Assembly: GCA_030734395.1 (NCBI GenBank)
Contig: JAUZTG010000016.1
Coordinates: 1,364,001 to 1,428,000, forward strand
Direction: 5' to 3'
Source of the DNA: Sarocladium kiliense
Lineage: Eukaryota > Ascomycota > Sordariomycetes > Hypocreales > Sarocladiaceae
Length of the DNA stretch: 64,000 nucleotides
Shown: piece by piece, positions 43,367-54,433 of the stretch
Position numbering within the stretch: the stretch's first letter is position 1
Layout of the letters: every line of letters begins with the position of its first letter
Notes under the pieces: generated by a model
Told to the model about the DNA's origin: nothing
Seen by the model: the letters and a program-made list of their open reading frames with translations, nothing else
The model's database searches: none
Made by a program: the position numbers and the translations under genes

Positions 43367-43961
43367 GGAGTTGATGTAGCCCTCTGTCCTATATCTGGAA
43401 AAGATCCAAATATGAACACCTCTTGTGAGACACCACCATCCACCTTACATCCGTATCTACCATTCATATGCTCACTCTTCTTGATGATCCCGCCTAGGAT
43501 AACGAAATAAGCCATTCTGGGTTGGACTGCACCGTCTCAGGCTTCGTACTCTTCCAGTTTTCACACCGCTTGAAAGATCAGAATCACCATCACAGTAACG
43601 GTTCCAACTTCCCTTTCCATCAAACTAGATTAACAGCATTGAAATATGGGCCCCCCTTTGATGCTTGAACAAAGAGGGAGGTATCTTGCCCCTGAAACTA
43701 CAAAATCAACAGCATGCACACCATTACCGAGATTGCCCGGATTCACTCCCAAACCGTCATACGCTCTGACTGCCCAAACATCGCTCAGCGAACAGGTATC
43801 ATGTTTTGTAACGAATTCTTCCTCATCCCTCTCCCCTTGTCCTCCTTTTATTGCTATGTCGCTAAACAAGAGATGAGAGTGGAACTCAAGAAGATGAGTC
43901 AAAAAGACGGCCAAAAACGCCAGCTAAAGAGGCTCTCTGTGAAATAGCAAACCATGATTCT
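43367..43961. other. Convergent 3' flanks
   Basis: 0.6 kb between the stops of GPI10 (+) and the RhoGAP gene (-). Short ORFs on both strands without recognisable content; no gene supported. Confidence 0.5.
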
Positions 43962-46652
43962 TCATTGCTTTGGTTTCTCGGGCTCGCTGAGACTAGGCGC
44001 TGGTTCTTCGGATATCGTGGCGACTTGAGGCGGCGTTGACGTTGATGCCACCTCTTGCGGAGCGGCCGGCTGGGGCGCTGGAGGAGCCTCCTGCTGTGGT
44101 TCCTCTGTAGGCGGATCACGCTTGATATCCAGACTCTTACCCCGGCCCAATAAGCTGGCACTGTGTCCATCGTTGGCGGGTGGGGATTTGGTGCGCTCCT
44201 TCGCCTCACGGTATTTGCTCCGTATCCGACCAAAGAGCCCCTTGGACTCATCCCGGCCCTCCTTTCCGCCATCTGGTCCTTCAGTTCCGGAAAGTGTGGG
44301 ATCAGAACTTTCATTGGTGAAACTCTTCCTCGGCTTATTAGCTGAGCTTCCAATGGATGTGCTGCTAATGTCCGCAGCCTGGTTGAGACCAATTTCTCCC
44401 GAAGGTTTTACCTCAGGGCTACCGCCATCGTCCTTTCGCCTTGATATCCTCCAACGCCTTTTCTTTTCCTTCTCCTCACGTTCTCCGGCTGTAGCTTCTA
44501 CAGTCTCATCGATCGTTTGGTCAATATCGGAGCCTTCGTTAAAAGAAGAGTGGAGTGATGTGGGCGGTGACTTCTTTCCCCTGAGAACGACATCAGGCCG
44601 GAGGCTGTTACTCGACGGGACATGAGAAGCACGGGGGGTGAGTTCGGCTGAATCATCGATTGGCTGTTGGGGAAGGGCAGAAGCATGCTGCGTAGTGAGT
44701 TGGTCTTCAGGGCCATGAGGTTGTTCATGAATAGTCGAGACGGGTTGCACTTGATCCAGGGGCGAAGCCGTGAGTTCATGTGCGGGGGATATGGCCGGAT
44801 GTTGTTGGCCTAACGACGCTGTTGAGCTCTGTGCACTTGGGTTGAGACTTCCCGGAAGCTTCTTCTTCTGCAACTTCCTAGGCTGTCGCTTGTCGCTAGA
44901 ATCTGTTGGAGATCGCTGAAAGATGCCCACAAGATTTCCCCGTTCCTTGCTTGGGGTCGACGCACCTTCTTGGGGGACGTCAAGAAGCCTCTCGTTACTG
45001 CGGGCGTTGGCTGACGGATTTGTGGCGGCCCCCAAGGCGGCCCCTGTGGATGCAGGGAAAGGGGAAGGTTGCTCAGGCGGAGTCGCCACCTCTTCAAGCG
45101 GAGTCTGCGCGACGGGCTCCAAGTAAGCTGGGGAATGATGTCCGGGACTGGCGTTCTTGAATTTGCTGCCTATCAAGGCGGGTGACTTTTTCGAGGGAAC
45201 AGTGTTACTCCTTCCAAGACCGCCACCCGTTGGGGTAGCGACCTGTGCCGGGCTATTCGGTGTGACATCCCCTTCATGTTTCGAGTTCCTAGATGACACG
45301 GATCGATGCCTTCGAATCTTGCCTTCCCTGCGAACACTATCGGCCCCAGCGCTGGCATTAGAGGCGGACCTGCCCAAGCCTGACTTGCGATTCGCGGTGG
45401 GCGTTCGTGGCGTGTTAACGACGGGAGTGCCCCTTTCAATATCATTTTTGGTCTTCTCATCAGCTGCCGTTCCTTGCATGCCGATGAGGAAATGATCTTG
45501 ATTCTCAATCAAAAAGATGAGAACACATTGGTTGAGCCTGTACTCTTCGGGAGCCATGGCATGGACAGGGTGCGATAGCATGCCAGGCTGGAAAATAGCG
45601 GCGAGGTTGTGAGAGGTCATGAGGTTCTCATCTGACTTGGCGGCAAAGACTGCGAGCAGATCAAGGATGTAGAGGAGAAGCTGGCGGTTAAGTGGAGGGA
45701 GCTCAGTGATCAGATGCTGGTACTTTTCAATCGCAGCCTTTTCATCGAAGTTCTCCACGAACTGGGGTCCCTCTGCGTCTCCAACAGCTTGCTTCGTAGC
45801 TCCTCGAAGGGGTTCGCGGAACTTCTCGTAAAGGTCTAACGGTACAACAGGCTCTGGTAGATCATTGAGATACCTGCGCAGGACGTTGGCCGCATCGTGC
45901 ACGTTGTAACCTTCCCAATCAAGGCCCTTGCCGTATCGGTCGGGAGAGTCGAAGATCGTTTTGAGATCTTTGATGCGCTTTTCGGAACCGCTTAATCGGA
46001 AAATGCCAGGTACCGTAGTTGCTTCGCAGGTGTCAGCAAGCTTCAAAACTATTCTTGTCGCCACACTCACCGGTCTCCTTGAGAAAGACGCCACACTTTG
46101 CGACGACAATAGGCACGTAACCGTAGATATAACTTTGACCGTTCTCGTCGATGAGGGAGATTGCGACATTCGCGTACGTTATACTTTGGCGCAACGGCAC
46201 CCCGAAAATGCCTTTCGGCTTTTGCTCTACCACTGTTCAAGTTAGCAAGCGAAGAAGAAACGATTGACGTGCTTGTCATGGCCGATGATGGCCAGAGGCG
46301 GTGACAACGGGCTTCATTCAGCTGTGCTCATGACCAAGGTCTGTCTCGCACTCTGTCGCAAAGGAACACTCATCGCTTGCAACGCCCCAGTATCTTGAGA
46401 CCGAAAGTACGGCAATGGCATTGCGAGGCTTGGGCGATTGTCGCCCATGCACCACCGCGACTATCTGGGTTTGACGACTGTGAACAGGAATGGGTTCATC
46501 ATACCGGGGGGCTCTTGTTGGTTCTTGGGCTGCAGCTTGAAGTTCTTCCACCACGATCGCAAATCGCGCTTGCTTGGTGGTGACGAAGCCGTAGGCTCTT
46601 GGATGGCAGGCGGCGGCCCAGCCTGGTTGGCGGCAGACGCCGCGGACGTCAT
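43962..46652 (-). CDS. Sac7-type Rho GTPase-activating protein
   Basis: Three exons (46652-46505, 46232-46071, 46021-43962) join in frame to 789 aa. Exon 1 gives MTSAASAANQAG..DLRSWWKNFKLQP, the WWKxFK segment common to Sac7-like proteins, so the start lies upstream of the large ORF. Exon 2 carries GIFGVPLRQSITYANVAISL and YIYGYVPIVVAKCGVFLKET. Exon 3 continues TTVPGIFRLSGSEKRIKDL with the arginine finger (R in FRLSG), then VHDAANVLRRYLNDLPEP and MTSHNLAAIFQPGML. The domain ends near residue 280, and the remaining ~500 residues are Ser/Pro-rich and probably disordered. It should stimulate GTP hydrolysis by a Rho1-class GTPase controlling cell wall and actin. Confidence 0.93.
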
Positions 46653-49043
46653 GGCAACGACGTCACGGCTAGACTCGAGACGACAGGCGGGACGGTATAG
46701 AATTCGCAATCGTGATCAATCGCAGTCTCGGTCGCGCAGTCGGTCAATGACAATGAAGCTCAGAAAGTCGAGCCAACGAGGGGGGATTGTGGAGAGATGC
46801 TGGTGGTGGATGACGATCTGACTCAGGCAATGCAAGGTCGCGCGGTCGGCGGCGGGGGAAAGCGACGATGGAAGCGGCGACTCAGAACAAGCTCCAAGCT
46901 GGCGAACGAGCGGCGAGAAAGCGGTGTCGTTTGTCGGAGCAGAAGCGACGAGTCAACGCGATGCGATGCGATGTAATGCTAGTGCTGGAAAGGGACGGCA
47001 AAGAATGGCGACGTCAGTCAGAGCAGGCGGTTGGTCGGAAGGGATGACGAGGGAGAGGCGTAACTATGAGGGTAAGATTGGGAGTTGGAGAGGATCAGGA
47101 TCAGGCAACCTACAGAAGAGACAAGGCAAGGCACAGCTGTCAGAGCCAAGCCAGAGAGCCATAGACCTAGTCGAGGTACGGTAACAGCAGGGGTTGGGCG
47201 AGGGTGACAGGGAGGAGCAGTAGGTTGAGACAGTAGGACAGACAGACGGACAGTTTGCGCCTCCTCACCCAGTGCACGGTCGGTGGCGGTGGTGGTGGTG
47301 GTGGTGGTGTCAGAAGAGCAGAAGAGCAGGGTCGATTTATTGGTGGCTGGTGAGAGCAAGCCTGGGAGGGTGTCAGTTGCTCTGGCCCGGCCTGACCTGA
47401 CCTGGCTGTCTGTCCTAGGATTGATGGCGGCTTGGCTGTAGCGGGAGCAAATGGGCGGCGTGGCGGGACAGCTGGGCGCAGAGGGGCGAGACAGAGAGTG
47501 TGGGTTGGGGGTGACGACGCTGGGAGGGTCTCGGGTCCCGCGAGTCTCAAGCGAAGGAAGGATGATTAGATTGATGCCCGGCGGTGTTACTGGGGTCGTT
47601 TGTTTGTGTTGTTTGTTTGTTGATGGGACGAGGCCGAGACTAGTCAAAGCAACACGAGGCTAGGCAGTGAGGAGGAAAGCATAACTTTGCCAATAAGGTA
47701 TCGGCAGCTTGAGGTTTGAATTGGCGACGCCGAAGAAAATTACATAATGGCCCAGACCGGTTGCCAGAGGCAAGGCGCCTCCAAATCTGAAGCAGGAAGG
47801 GTGACAGGGCAGTAGCAGCTACCAGAGCAGCACAGCCTGAGAGCGGCAAAGAAAGCCTCCGCCAGCCTCCTAAGAGACACTAAAAAGCTATCACGATGTA
47901 CTAAAGACAAGTCCGGTGCATTCATCACCGCAGAGATAACGTGCTTCAACTAATCTTACTTTTACGACACTGCCATAAAATCATAGTGGCTGATCAAACT
48001 CGAGACCATTGATGTGATGGAGACAGCTGGAGGCAGGAACGCTCGACACCAAGGTGGATGCTCTTGCCGGATCAGGCGATGCTGTCATTCAACTTTGGGG
48101 AAGCAACGAAGGGCGCCTCAGGCAACGACGAAGCGCAGCCTCCAGCCAGTCGCTACTTCCATCTTCAATATCGCGGAATGAACGTGATAGACGACTCTGC
48201 AGGCACACGAACGGCACACAATCCCAACAGGGACTGAATGATCAAAGCCCACATCACCTCAAAACTGAATCAAACAATCAAACCAGGGTGCAGGCCAAGC
48301 GGGAAATGAAGCTCGAGCCCGATGAGGTCAGACTGCAGACTGGCGCAGGGGTGTCCATGGGCGGTGCTTGCACTGAAATGCTTTGTTTCCAAGGAGCAAT
48401 GCAAGTTCGGCCCCCATGCTCTCTGTCATCCGCACATATGTCATAGGCCGAAGCTGCAGACTCGACGTCGTGGCACATGAGAATCGAGTTGCTAAATATG
48501 GGATACTGATTCTAGCCGGATGTCTGTCTTATGGTAGGATGCAGCTTGGCGACTTGCTGGCGGCTGGCATCCTTCCGTTCAAGCTTGCGAACCCTCCTTG
48601 CAGAGGCGCCACCCACTCTCGCATTCCCCGCACATCCGTATTCTTTCAGAAGCTTGATGAAGCCACCATGTGATGCGTTGGCTACAGCTGATGGATGATC
48701 TTGAGTTGTCCATCAGTGGAGGAAAAGCCTCTTGATGCCAATTATGGAAACAAGGGCGTCTTTGCCACTCTGGTTGTAGGCCGACTGAGTCTGCGGCGGA
48801 CCCGAAACAACCGATTCCATTTAGGGCGGAAATCAGTGACTCTTGCCCAGTCGGGCTACTGGTAGGGATGCCATTCATGTGCCCAACGGACATCCCCTTT
48901 TGCAACACTGATCCATTTGTGACTTTTGCCTGCCTCTATCTGACCATCGGCACTGGAAACTCATCCCTCGCATTTATACCTTACATAGCGACGGTTTCAA
49001 CCTTCTCTCCATCCACTGAAATCTAGCACAGCATCTAAGCCCC
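46653..49043. other. 2.4 kb intergenic region, no gene seen
   Basis: 5' region of the RhoGAP gene and 3' flank of the aspartyl-tRNA synthetase gene. It has a (GGT)7 tract at 47288-47308 and a purine-rich plus strand (46.9-47.5 kb), which on the RhoGAP sense strand is a pyrimidine-rich leader. The 209-codon ORF at 47018-47647 (-) is Pro/Ser/Thr low complexity and not supported. Confidence 0.5.
47288..47308. repeat. (GGT)7 microsatellite
   Basis: Seven perfect GGT units in non-coding sequence upstream of the RhoGAP gene. Confidence 0.9.
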
Positions 49044-50878
49044 TTATGGCAGCAGCCTCTTTGGTGTACGAGGGTAACACGCGGCAAGGTGCACACTTGG
49101 AAGCGCCAGGAACCAAGCAACCACACGGTCCAGACCAATACCACCGCCGCCGTGTGGCGGCACACCAACCTGCTGGAACACGGCGAGGTACTCCTTAATA
49201 CCACCGCTCTTGGGGTCGACACCCTTCGCCTTGATGCGTTCCTCGAGTTCAACGGGGTCGTGAATACGCTGACCACCAGACAGAACCTCCTGTCCACGGA
49301 TGAAGAAGTCGTAGGCGTTTGTGACGCGAACACCCTCCTTCTTGCTCTCGTCATCGAGCTTGGCGTAGAACGGCCGTGCTGTCTCGGGAAACTTGTCGAT
49401 GACGTAGAAGTCGGTGTTGAACTTCTTGCGGACGACCTCACCAAGAGCCTTCTCCTGTGCAGTGCTCATATCCTCATCATCGCTGACGTTGGCGAATTCT
49501 GAGGGTCCTTCCTCGCGCAGGAGCTTCTGGGCTTCAGCAAAAGTCAAGCGAACTTCCTTGCCAGGTTCAGGGAGGAGAAGCGGTTCAGAGTGGTAGACTG
49601 AGCGGACAGTCTCGATCTCGTCGGCACATTTCTCTGTATTTGGCAGAATCCAAGTCAGAAATGTGGCATGTTCACAAGTATTGGGGGCAGACTAACCTTG
49701 GAGTCCACGGAAAATAGACAGAAGTACGCCCTCCAAGATGAGGAGGACCTCCTGGTACGAATCCTTGATCTCCATCTCGAGATCGAGACCAGTGAACTCA
49801 GTCATGTGCCGAGGAGTGTTAGAGTTCTCGGCCCGGAAAACGGGGCTAATGCTGAAAACACGCTCGCGACCTCCAGCAATCTCGAATTGCTTGTAGAACT
49901 GGGGAGACTGAGCAAGGAAGGCCTCCTCGCCGAAGTATCCAAGACGGAAGACGTTGCCGCCACCCTCAGATGCAGCACCAATGAGGGCCGGGGGCTCGAA
50001 CTCCTTGAAGCCACGCTCCTCCAGATATGAGCGGAAGAGCCTTTTCACCTGAATGCGGATATCCTACGGCATGTCAGTAAAGGAAAACCAGGTGGCAGAC
50101 TTTCACAACACCATACCATAATAGCTTGCTGGATAGGAGCACGCTTGTGCATGGCAATGTTGTCGAGGTGAGTGAGCATGCTGGCAGACGGCGCAGTGCT
50201 CTCAGATGCGGCGGCAGGAGCCTTGTCGGCTTCCTCAGCCGTAGGCTTCTCGTCGCTGAAGTTGACAATAGGCTGGCTAGCAGCAGCCATGGTCATACCA
50301 AGCATAGCCGGTGCAGGTGACAGAACGTAGCACTTGGTAATGTGAAGCTCAAGTCCCGAAACGCGGCAGCTCTTGACGGGCTCGAGAGGCTGCTTAACCT
50401 TGGCCTCAACCGCAATGAAGCTCTCAAGATGGATGCTGGTGATCCACTTGACCATGCGCCGGCTGACAATGGGCTCCTCGTCGGATGCCATAACAACGCC
50501 CTGAATGTTCCAATTGCTTCCCTTGCGGAGCTCAACAAAACCCATTTTCGCACTCTGCACGCGAGAGTTCTGGAGCCATGCGCGCACGACAACAGTCTTG
50601 CCATTGTGACTCTCGTTCAGGTTTCGGATCTCGACTTCCTCGGCATCTTTGCTGAAAAGGCCAGTCACAGTATTCTTGTTGCCATAGCTGTCCTGGGCCG
50701 GGTCGTCTTCGAGTGTCACTTTCGCGGCGGCGGCAGCGAGCTCAGCAGCGCGGGCAGCTTTCAGAGCTTCCTTCTTTGCCTTGGCCTCGGCCTTCTTTGC
50801 GCCCTTCTTCGAGGTCGGTGCGGCGGCCTGCTCGCCAGCAGGCTGCTCGGTGGGTGGTTGTTCGGTGGGCTCTGCCAT
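49044..50878 (-). CDS. dps1: Cytosolic aspartyl-tRNA synthetase
   Basis: Three exons (50878-50117, 50063-49697, 49633-49044) give 572 aa. The N-terminal ~55 residues are a Lys/Ala-rich extension (KKGAKKAEAKAKKEALKAA) typical of eukaryotic cytosolic AspRS and used for tRNA binding. The OB-fold anticodon domain follows (KTVVVRAWLQNSRVQSAKMG), then the class II core: motif 2 FRAENSNTPRHMTEFTGLDL, and motif 3 GGGIGLDRVVAWFLAL near the C-terminal PRTPKRLLP. It charges tRNA-Asp with aspartate. I start at the ATG at 50878 rather than the one 33 nt upstream because it gives the compact MAEPTEQ start. Confidence 0.97.
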
Positions 50879-53485
50879 GATGCTGATGTGTGGTCGTGGT
50901 TGGTGACTCAAGGTTGATCGCGAACAGTCATAGGGTTGAGGGGTTGTGGAGGGGCAACGAGGGGCAACTTAAGGTGGAAGATTTTTGGTGTCACTCCCCC
51001 ACGTGACGTAGCTCGAACTCGACAACATCTTACAGAGACGAATGCCTTGACTCGACTTCTTCGAATTCTTTATTTTGAAAGAATTTGCAGTAGAACTGGT
51101 CCACCAGCTACTTGAACCGTCAAAACCGCCGCAATTTAGTCACGGGCGTGAATCGTTGGGATGGACACAGCGTTCCGCCCCTCTAGCAAAGGCGGACATC
51201 TTGGCGAATTATGAAGGAATTTGCATTGAACTGAGTCTTTGTCAGTCTAGATCTTGGGCATTGTAGGTTTCTGCCTCATGCGTAGTCAGCAACTCATGTT
51301 CAGGTGGCTAACTATAACGAGCTCATGTAGGTATGAGTAGGTCGACATGTACATGATGTGCCCTGTGGAGTCAACCGTCGGATGGGTAATACTGGCTTAA
51401 CCCTCTCCAACTTCACATTTATCCAGGGCTCTGAGAGAGTGTGACTGAGAGGAGACCCTTAGAGTAAGCCCAGTGGTGATTCGGTAACAGGCTTTTATCA
51501 GATATGTCAATACAGGGTGTTCCTGCCGGTGTCCAGCAATTCGACTATATGAAGCTTTGTGTAGGAAGGTGATGTGAAGATTTGAGATATTAATGGACAT
51601 GTGCAGCTAAATATTGACAACATTGACTTCTCCTCGCTTCTCGAACTTGGTACTATATCCTCGTTTATCCATGCTACTATTGATCTTCATATCAATCCTC
51701 TGAGCCCTTAGCAAGGGCATCCTGATTCAGTCACCAGCTTTTCGACTTCGAAAATTCAATCTCCGTTCTTTCATGCACTTCGAAACCTGGGCTCCCTTGA
51801 CACTTTGTCCTTCTTCAGCACTGAAGCATGGAGAATCATCTAGACTTGTTCACTCACCGTTTTTATCTCATCTCCGCTTTGAGGAGGTGCCTCCACAGAT
51901 TGAATAGCTTCAATATCTTCACATTCAAGGTGAGGCGATTGCGTTTTGAGCTGACAGTGGCTCTCCTGCCGGACGCTTCCCTACATCGCAAGATCAGGAT
52001 CCTCAAGGCTTACGATGGGTAAGGTGGAAACTTGCCGTGGTAGGTGGTGTCTCGATAACGTCGGAGGGTAGGGTAGACTCCCGCCATTTCTTGATAGAAC
52101 TAACCAGCGTCACAGCTATAGCAGGAAGAGACACTAAGAGGGCGACAAGGCCAATGATGGCTTCGCCTGAAAGAGCCATGAGAGGCGAAAGCGTGCGATG
52201 GCTCGTCCAATGTACAACACTGCATCTGAGGAGCAGACAAACCCTAGGGGAACAGTAATAATGTGTGGCTTTATGAGCAGGAACGCCATTCTCGGGTGGC
52301 TGTTGCTCTTCGGTGTCTCCAGTAAGACAGGGTCGAGAGACGGCATTCCTGTCGCTGTTGCGGGCCGCGTATGCTCGATTTGATGCATGCTTCAGAGCGA
52401 CCGGCTTCCTCTTCGGGAATCACAAGGCTGAACATTCAGCGGCTATCCAGCTACAAAGACTCTTTGCGAACGAGTCCTATCAACGAGTCATATCTTCACG
52501 TATAGGTAACTCCTTAGAGCATAGAGGGTGCCTTATCGAGGGAAATGTGCAGCGACGGTGTACAGTCCACTGATAATCATTGGAATGTTTCATTCTAAGA
52601 GCTATGCTTTACCTATATTTATGTGCGTAGCCGAATCCGTAGCTGCAAAGCCATTTGATCTTTGACCGCAAAGGACAGCAATAGGCCTTGTTTAGACCGC
52701 AGTTGGGGCATTTCTAAAGCTGAGACAAGCATGCGGAATGAACCTGAAAGCTGTGGCCAATGCCGACAGTCACCAGACATCCTCTTGCAGGGGTTCTTGC
52801 CAATTGAACCTTCTCTTCTCTTCTCAGGGAGTTTGCGAATCATGTGACCTGCACAATGGCAGGATGAGCCATTCTGGGCCATTATCTACACACGGCTTGG
52901 GAGGGTATTGTGCAACGCGTCATTCGGTCAGCCGGACCAGAAATCACTTGTCAGTGCCAAATTTTGAACACTGAGCGTCAACCCAGTGTTTATCCTCTTC
53001 AGATACGTAGCCAAACTTACTCACAAGCGCAGCTTCCTGACTCGGACGGGAGGACCACTCATACGAACACTGCCAGCAAACAGAAGTTCTTGTGCACGAG
53101 CGACGGACTCGAAATTTTGAAAAGCCTGATCATCTATTGTCGGAGGGTATCGGGAACCTTCAAAGTTTAAGATTGCCAGATACGCCTTGTATTTGTCGTT
53201 GCGAGCCGGCACATCTTGATGCCTCACGTTACTGAGGCAGGAGGCTGGAAAAACGAAACAGCGGCTCCGTTGATTGTTCCCGCTGCCGCCCATGTACGCC
53301 TCCGTCACTACCCCCGGCCGATCCACCCTTAGGCAGGTAAAGCTCTCCAGGCAAGTTCGCCGTCGCGGTCCCATCTAAAATTTCCCAGAGCAACTTCCCG
53401 CGACCCGAACTTCCAACTCCGACCTCGACCATCAATCTTCATCTATCTCAATCTTTCCCCCGTTCATCACACAAATTCGCCCATC
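50879..53485. other. 2.6 kb intergenic region
   Basis: Divergent 5' flanks of the aspartyl-tRNA synthetase (-) and TIM9 (+) genes. Apart from a possible 58-codon membrane ORF at 52003-52179 (-), listed separately, I see only short ORFs and no tRNA. Confidence 0.45.
52003..52179 (-). CDS. Possible small single-span membrane protein
   Basis: A 58-codon minus-strand ORF. It begins MALSGEAIIGLVALLVSLPA, runs through a hydrophobic helix (residues 8-26), and then has a basic stop-transfer segment (SSIKKWRES) and a polar tail. This layout (M-x-x-SGEAI, one helix, K/R cluster) recurs in short fungal hypothetical proteins, as far as I recall. A good donor (GTAAGC) directly before the stop could splice to an acceptor near 51970 and extend it by only ~10 residues. 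It is too short to be sure of, and no function can be suggested. Confidence 0.3.
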   Translation of the reverse strand: MALSGEAIIGLVALLVSLPAIAVTLVSSIKKWRESTLPSDVIETPPTTASFHLTHRKP

Positions 53486-53952
53486 ATGGACATGTATGCA
53501 TTAGTCGATACTTGCCGGAGATGGCTGTTGCTAACGGAGTTATCACTAGGCTTTCGCAAGCCGAGCAGCGCACCCTTGAGCAGCGCATGCAGAAGCGCCA
53601 GGTCAAGGAGTTCATGAGCGTACGTCCTTCCACCACCTTACCCTCGTCGCCGTCACGATCGTTTCATCCATCATCAATCGGAAGTGCGCGATGATGTTCG
53701 ATTTTGCATTGGCTACGAAAGAGGATGCCGGGGGGTCAATGGCTAACACATTCTAACCAGGCATACGGTGGTCTCGTCGAGCACTGCTTCGACTCCTGCA
53801 TCAACGACTTCACTTCCAAGGCCCTTTCCACTACCGAGAACGGCTGCATCAGCCGCTGCGTCCAGAAGTGGATGGTCACTCAGCAGCGTGTCAGCGACCG
53901 ATTCCAGGAGCACAACGCCCAGCTTTCTCAGCAGCAACAGCAGGGGAGATAA
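53486..53952 (+). CDS. tim9: Mitochondrial import inner-membrane translocase subunit Tim9
   Basis: Three exons (53486-53493, 53550-53619, 53761-53952) give 89 aa. The first coding exon is only 8 nt (ATGGACAT), and the Met3 codon is split by the intron. The result MDMLSQAEQRTLEQRMQKRQ matches the conserved Tim9 start. The twin CX3C motifs are C35-x3-C39 (HCFDSC) and C55-x3-C59 (GCISRC), which form the disulfide-bonded hairpin. Tim9 joins Tim10 in a hexameric chaperone of the intermembrane space that carries hydrophobic precursors to the TIM22 complex. A Gln-rich tail (QLSQQQQQGR) ends the protein. Confidence 0.96.
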
Positions 53953-54433
53953 GATTCCTCTCACGGCGCACGATCGAGGGCGGGCGGATGGTTGGAGTCG
54001 ATGGGGAAGGAGACGGCTATACCCTGGGTATCATGGGGTTACAGCGAGCCACAAACGGCTTTCCGCTGAGGAAGCGGACAGCGGCGCGTGCTACGCAGCG
54101 GCTGTGTAAGATATGACGTGTACGGCTGAGGCCACTGGGTATCTGGTCTCGTAGTTGATGGGTTGACCCTGCCCGAGGATTAGACAACCGCGGCATCAAC
54201 AGTGTGCTGCAAAGTGTATAAAACGCTTACTTGTACATTTTCGCCCTTGGCGCCTCGGCTGAAATCATGATCTTCCACCGATAACTTGGTCGATTGATGA
54301 CGATCTATACTACAAACCCAACCCTCTTCTTTAAACCTTTCGGTCCACGTTCAAGATTGTTGGCGAATATGATCCAATGCCTGATCGGTACTCAATCCTA
54401 GGTCATTCCCACGATGTTCCTTGAACCGACAAA
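53953..54433. other. Convergent 3' flanks
   Basis: 481 bp between the stops of TIM9 (+) and NUP192 (-). Nothing recognisable. Confidence 0.55.

Noticed and set aside
47018..47647. 209-codon minus-strand ORF upstream of the RhoGAP gene
   Set aside because: It is Thr/Pro/Ser low complexity built on a (GGT)n and purine-rich tract; more likely a leader or promoter.
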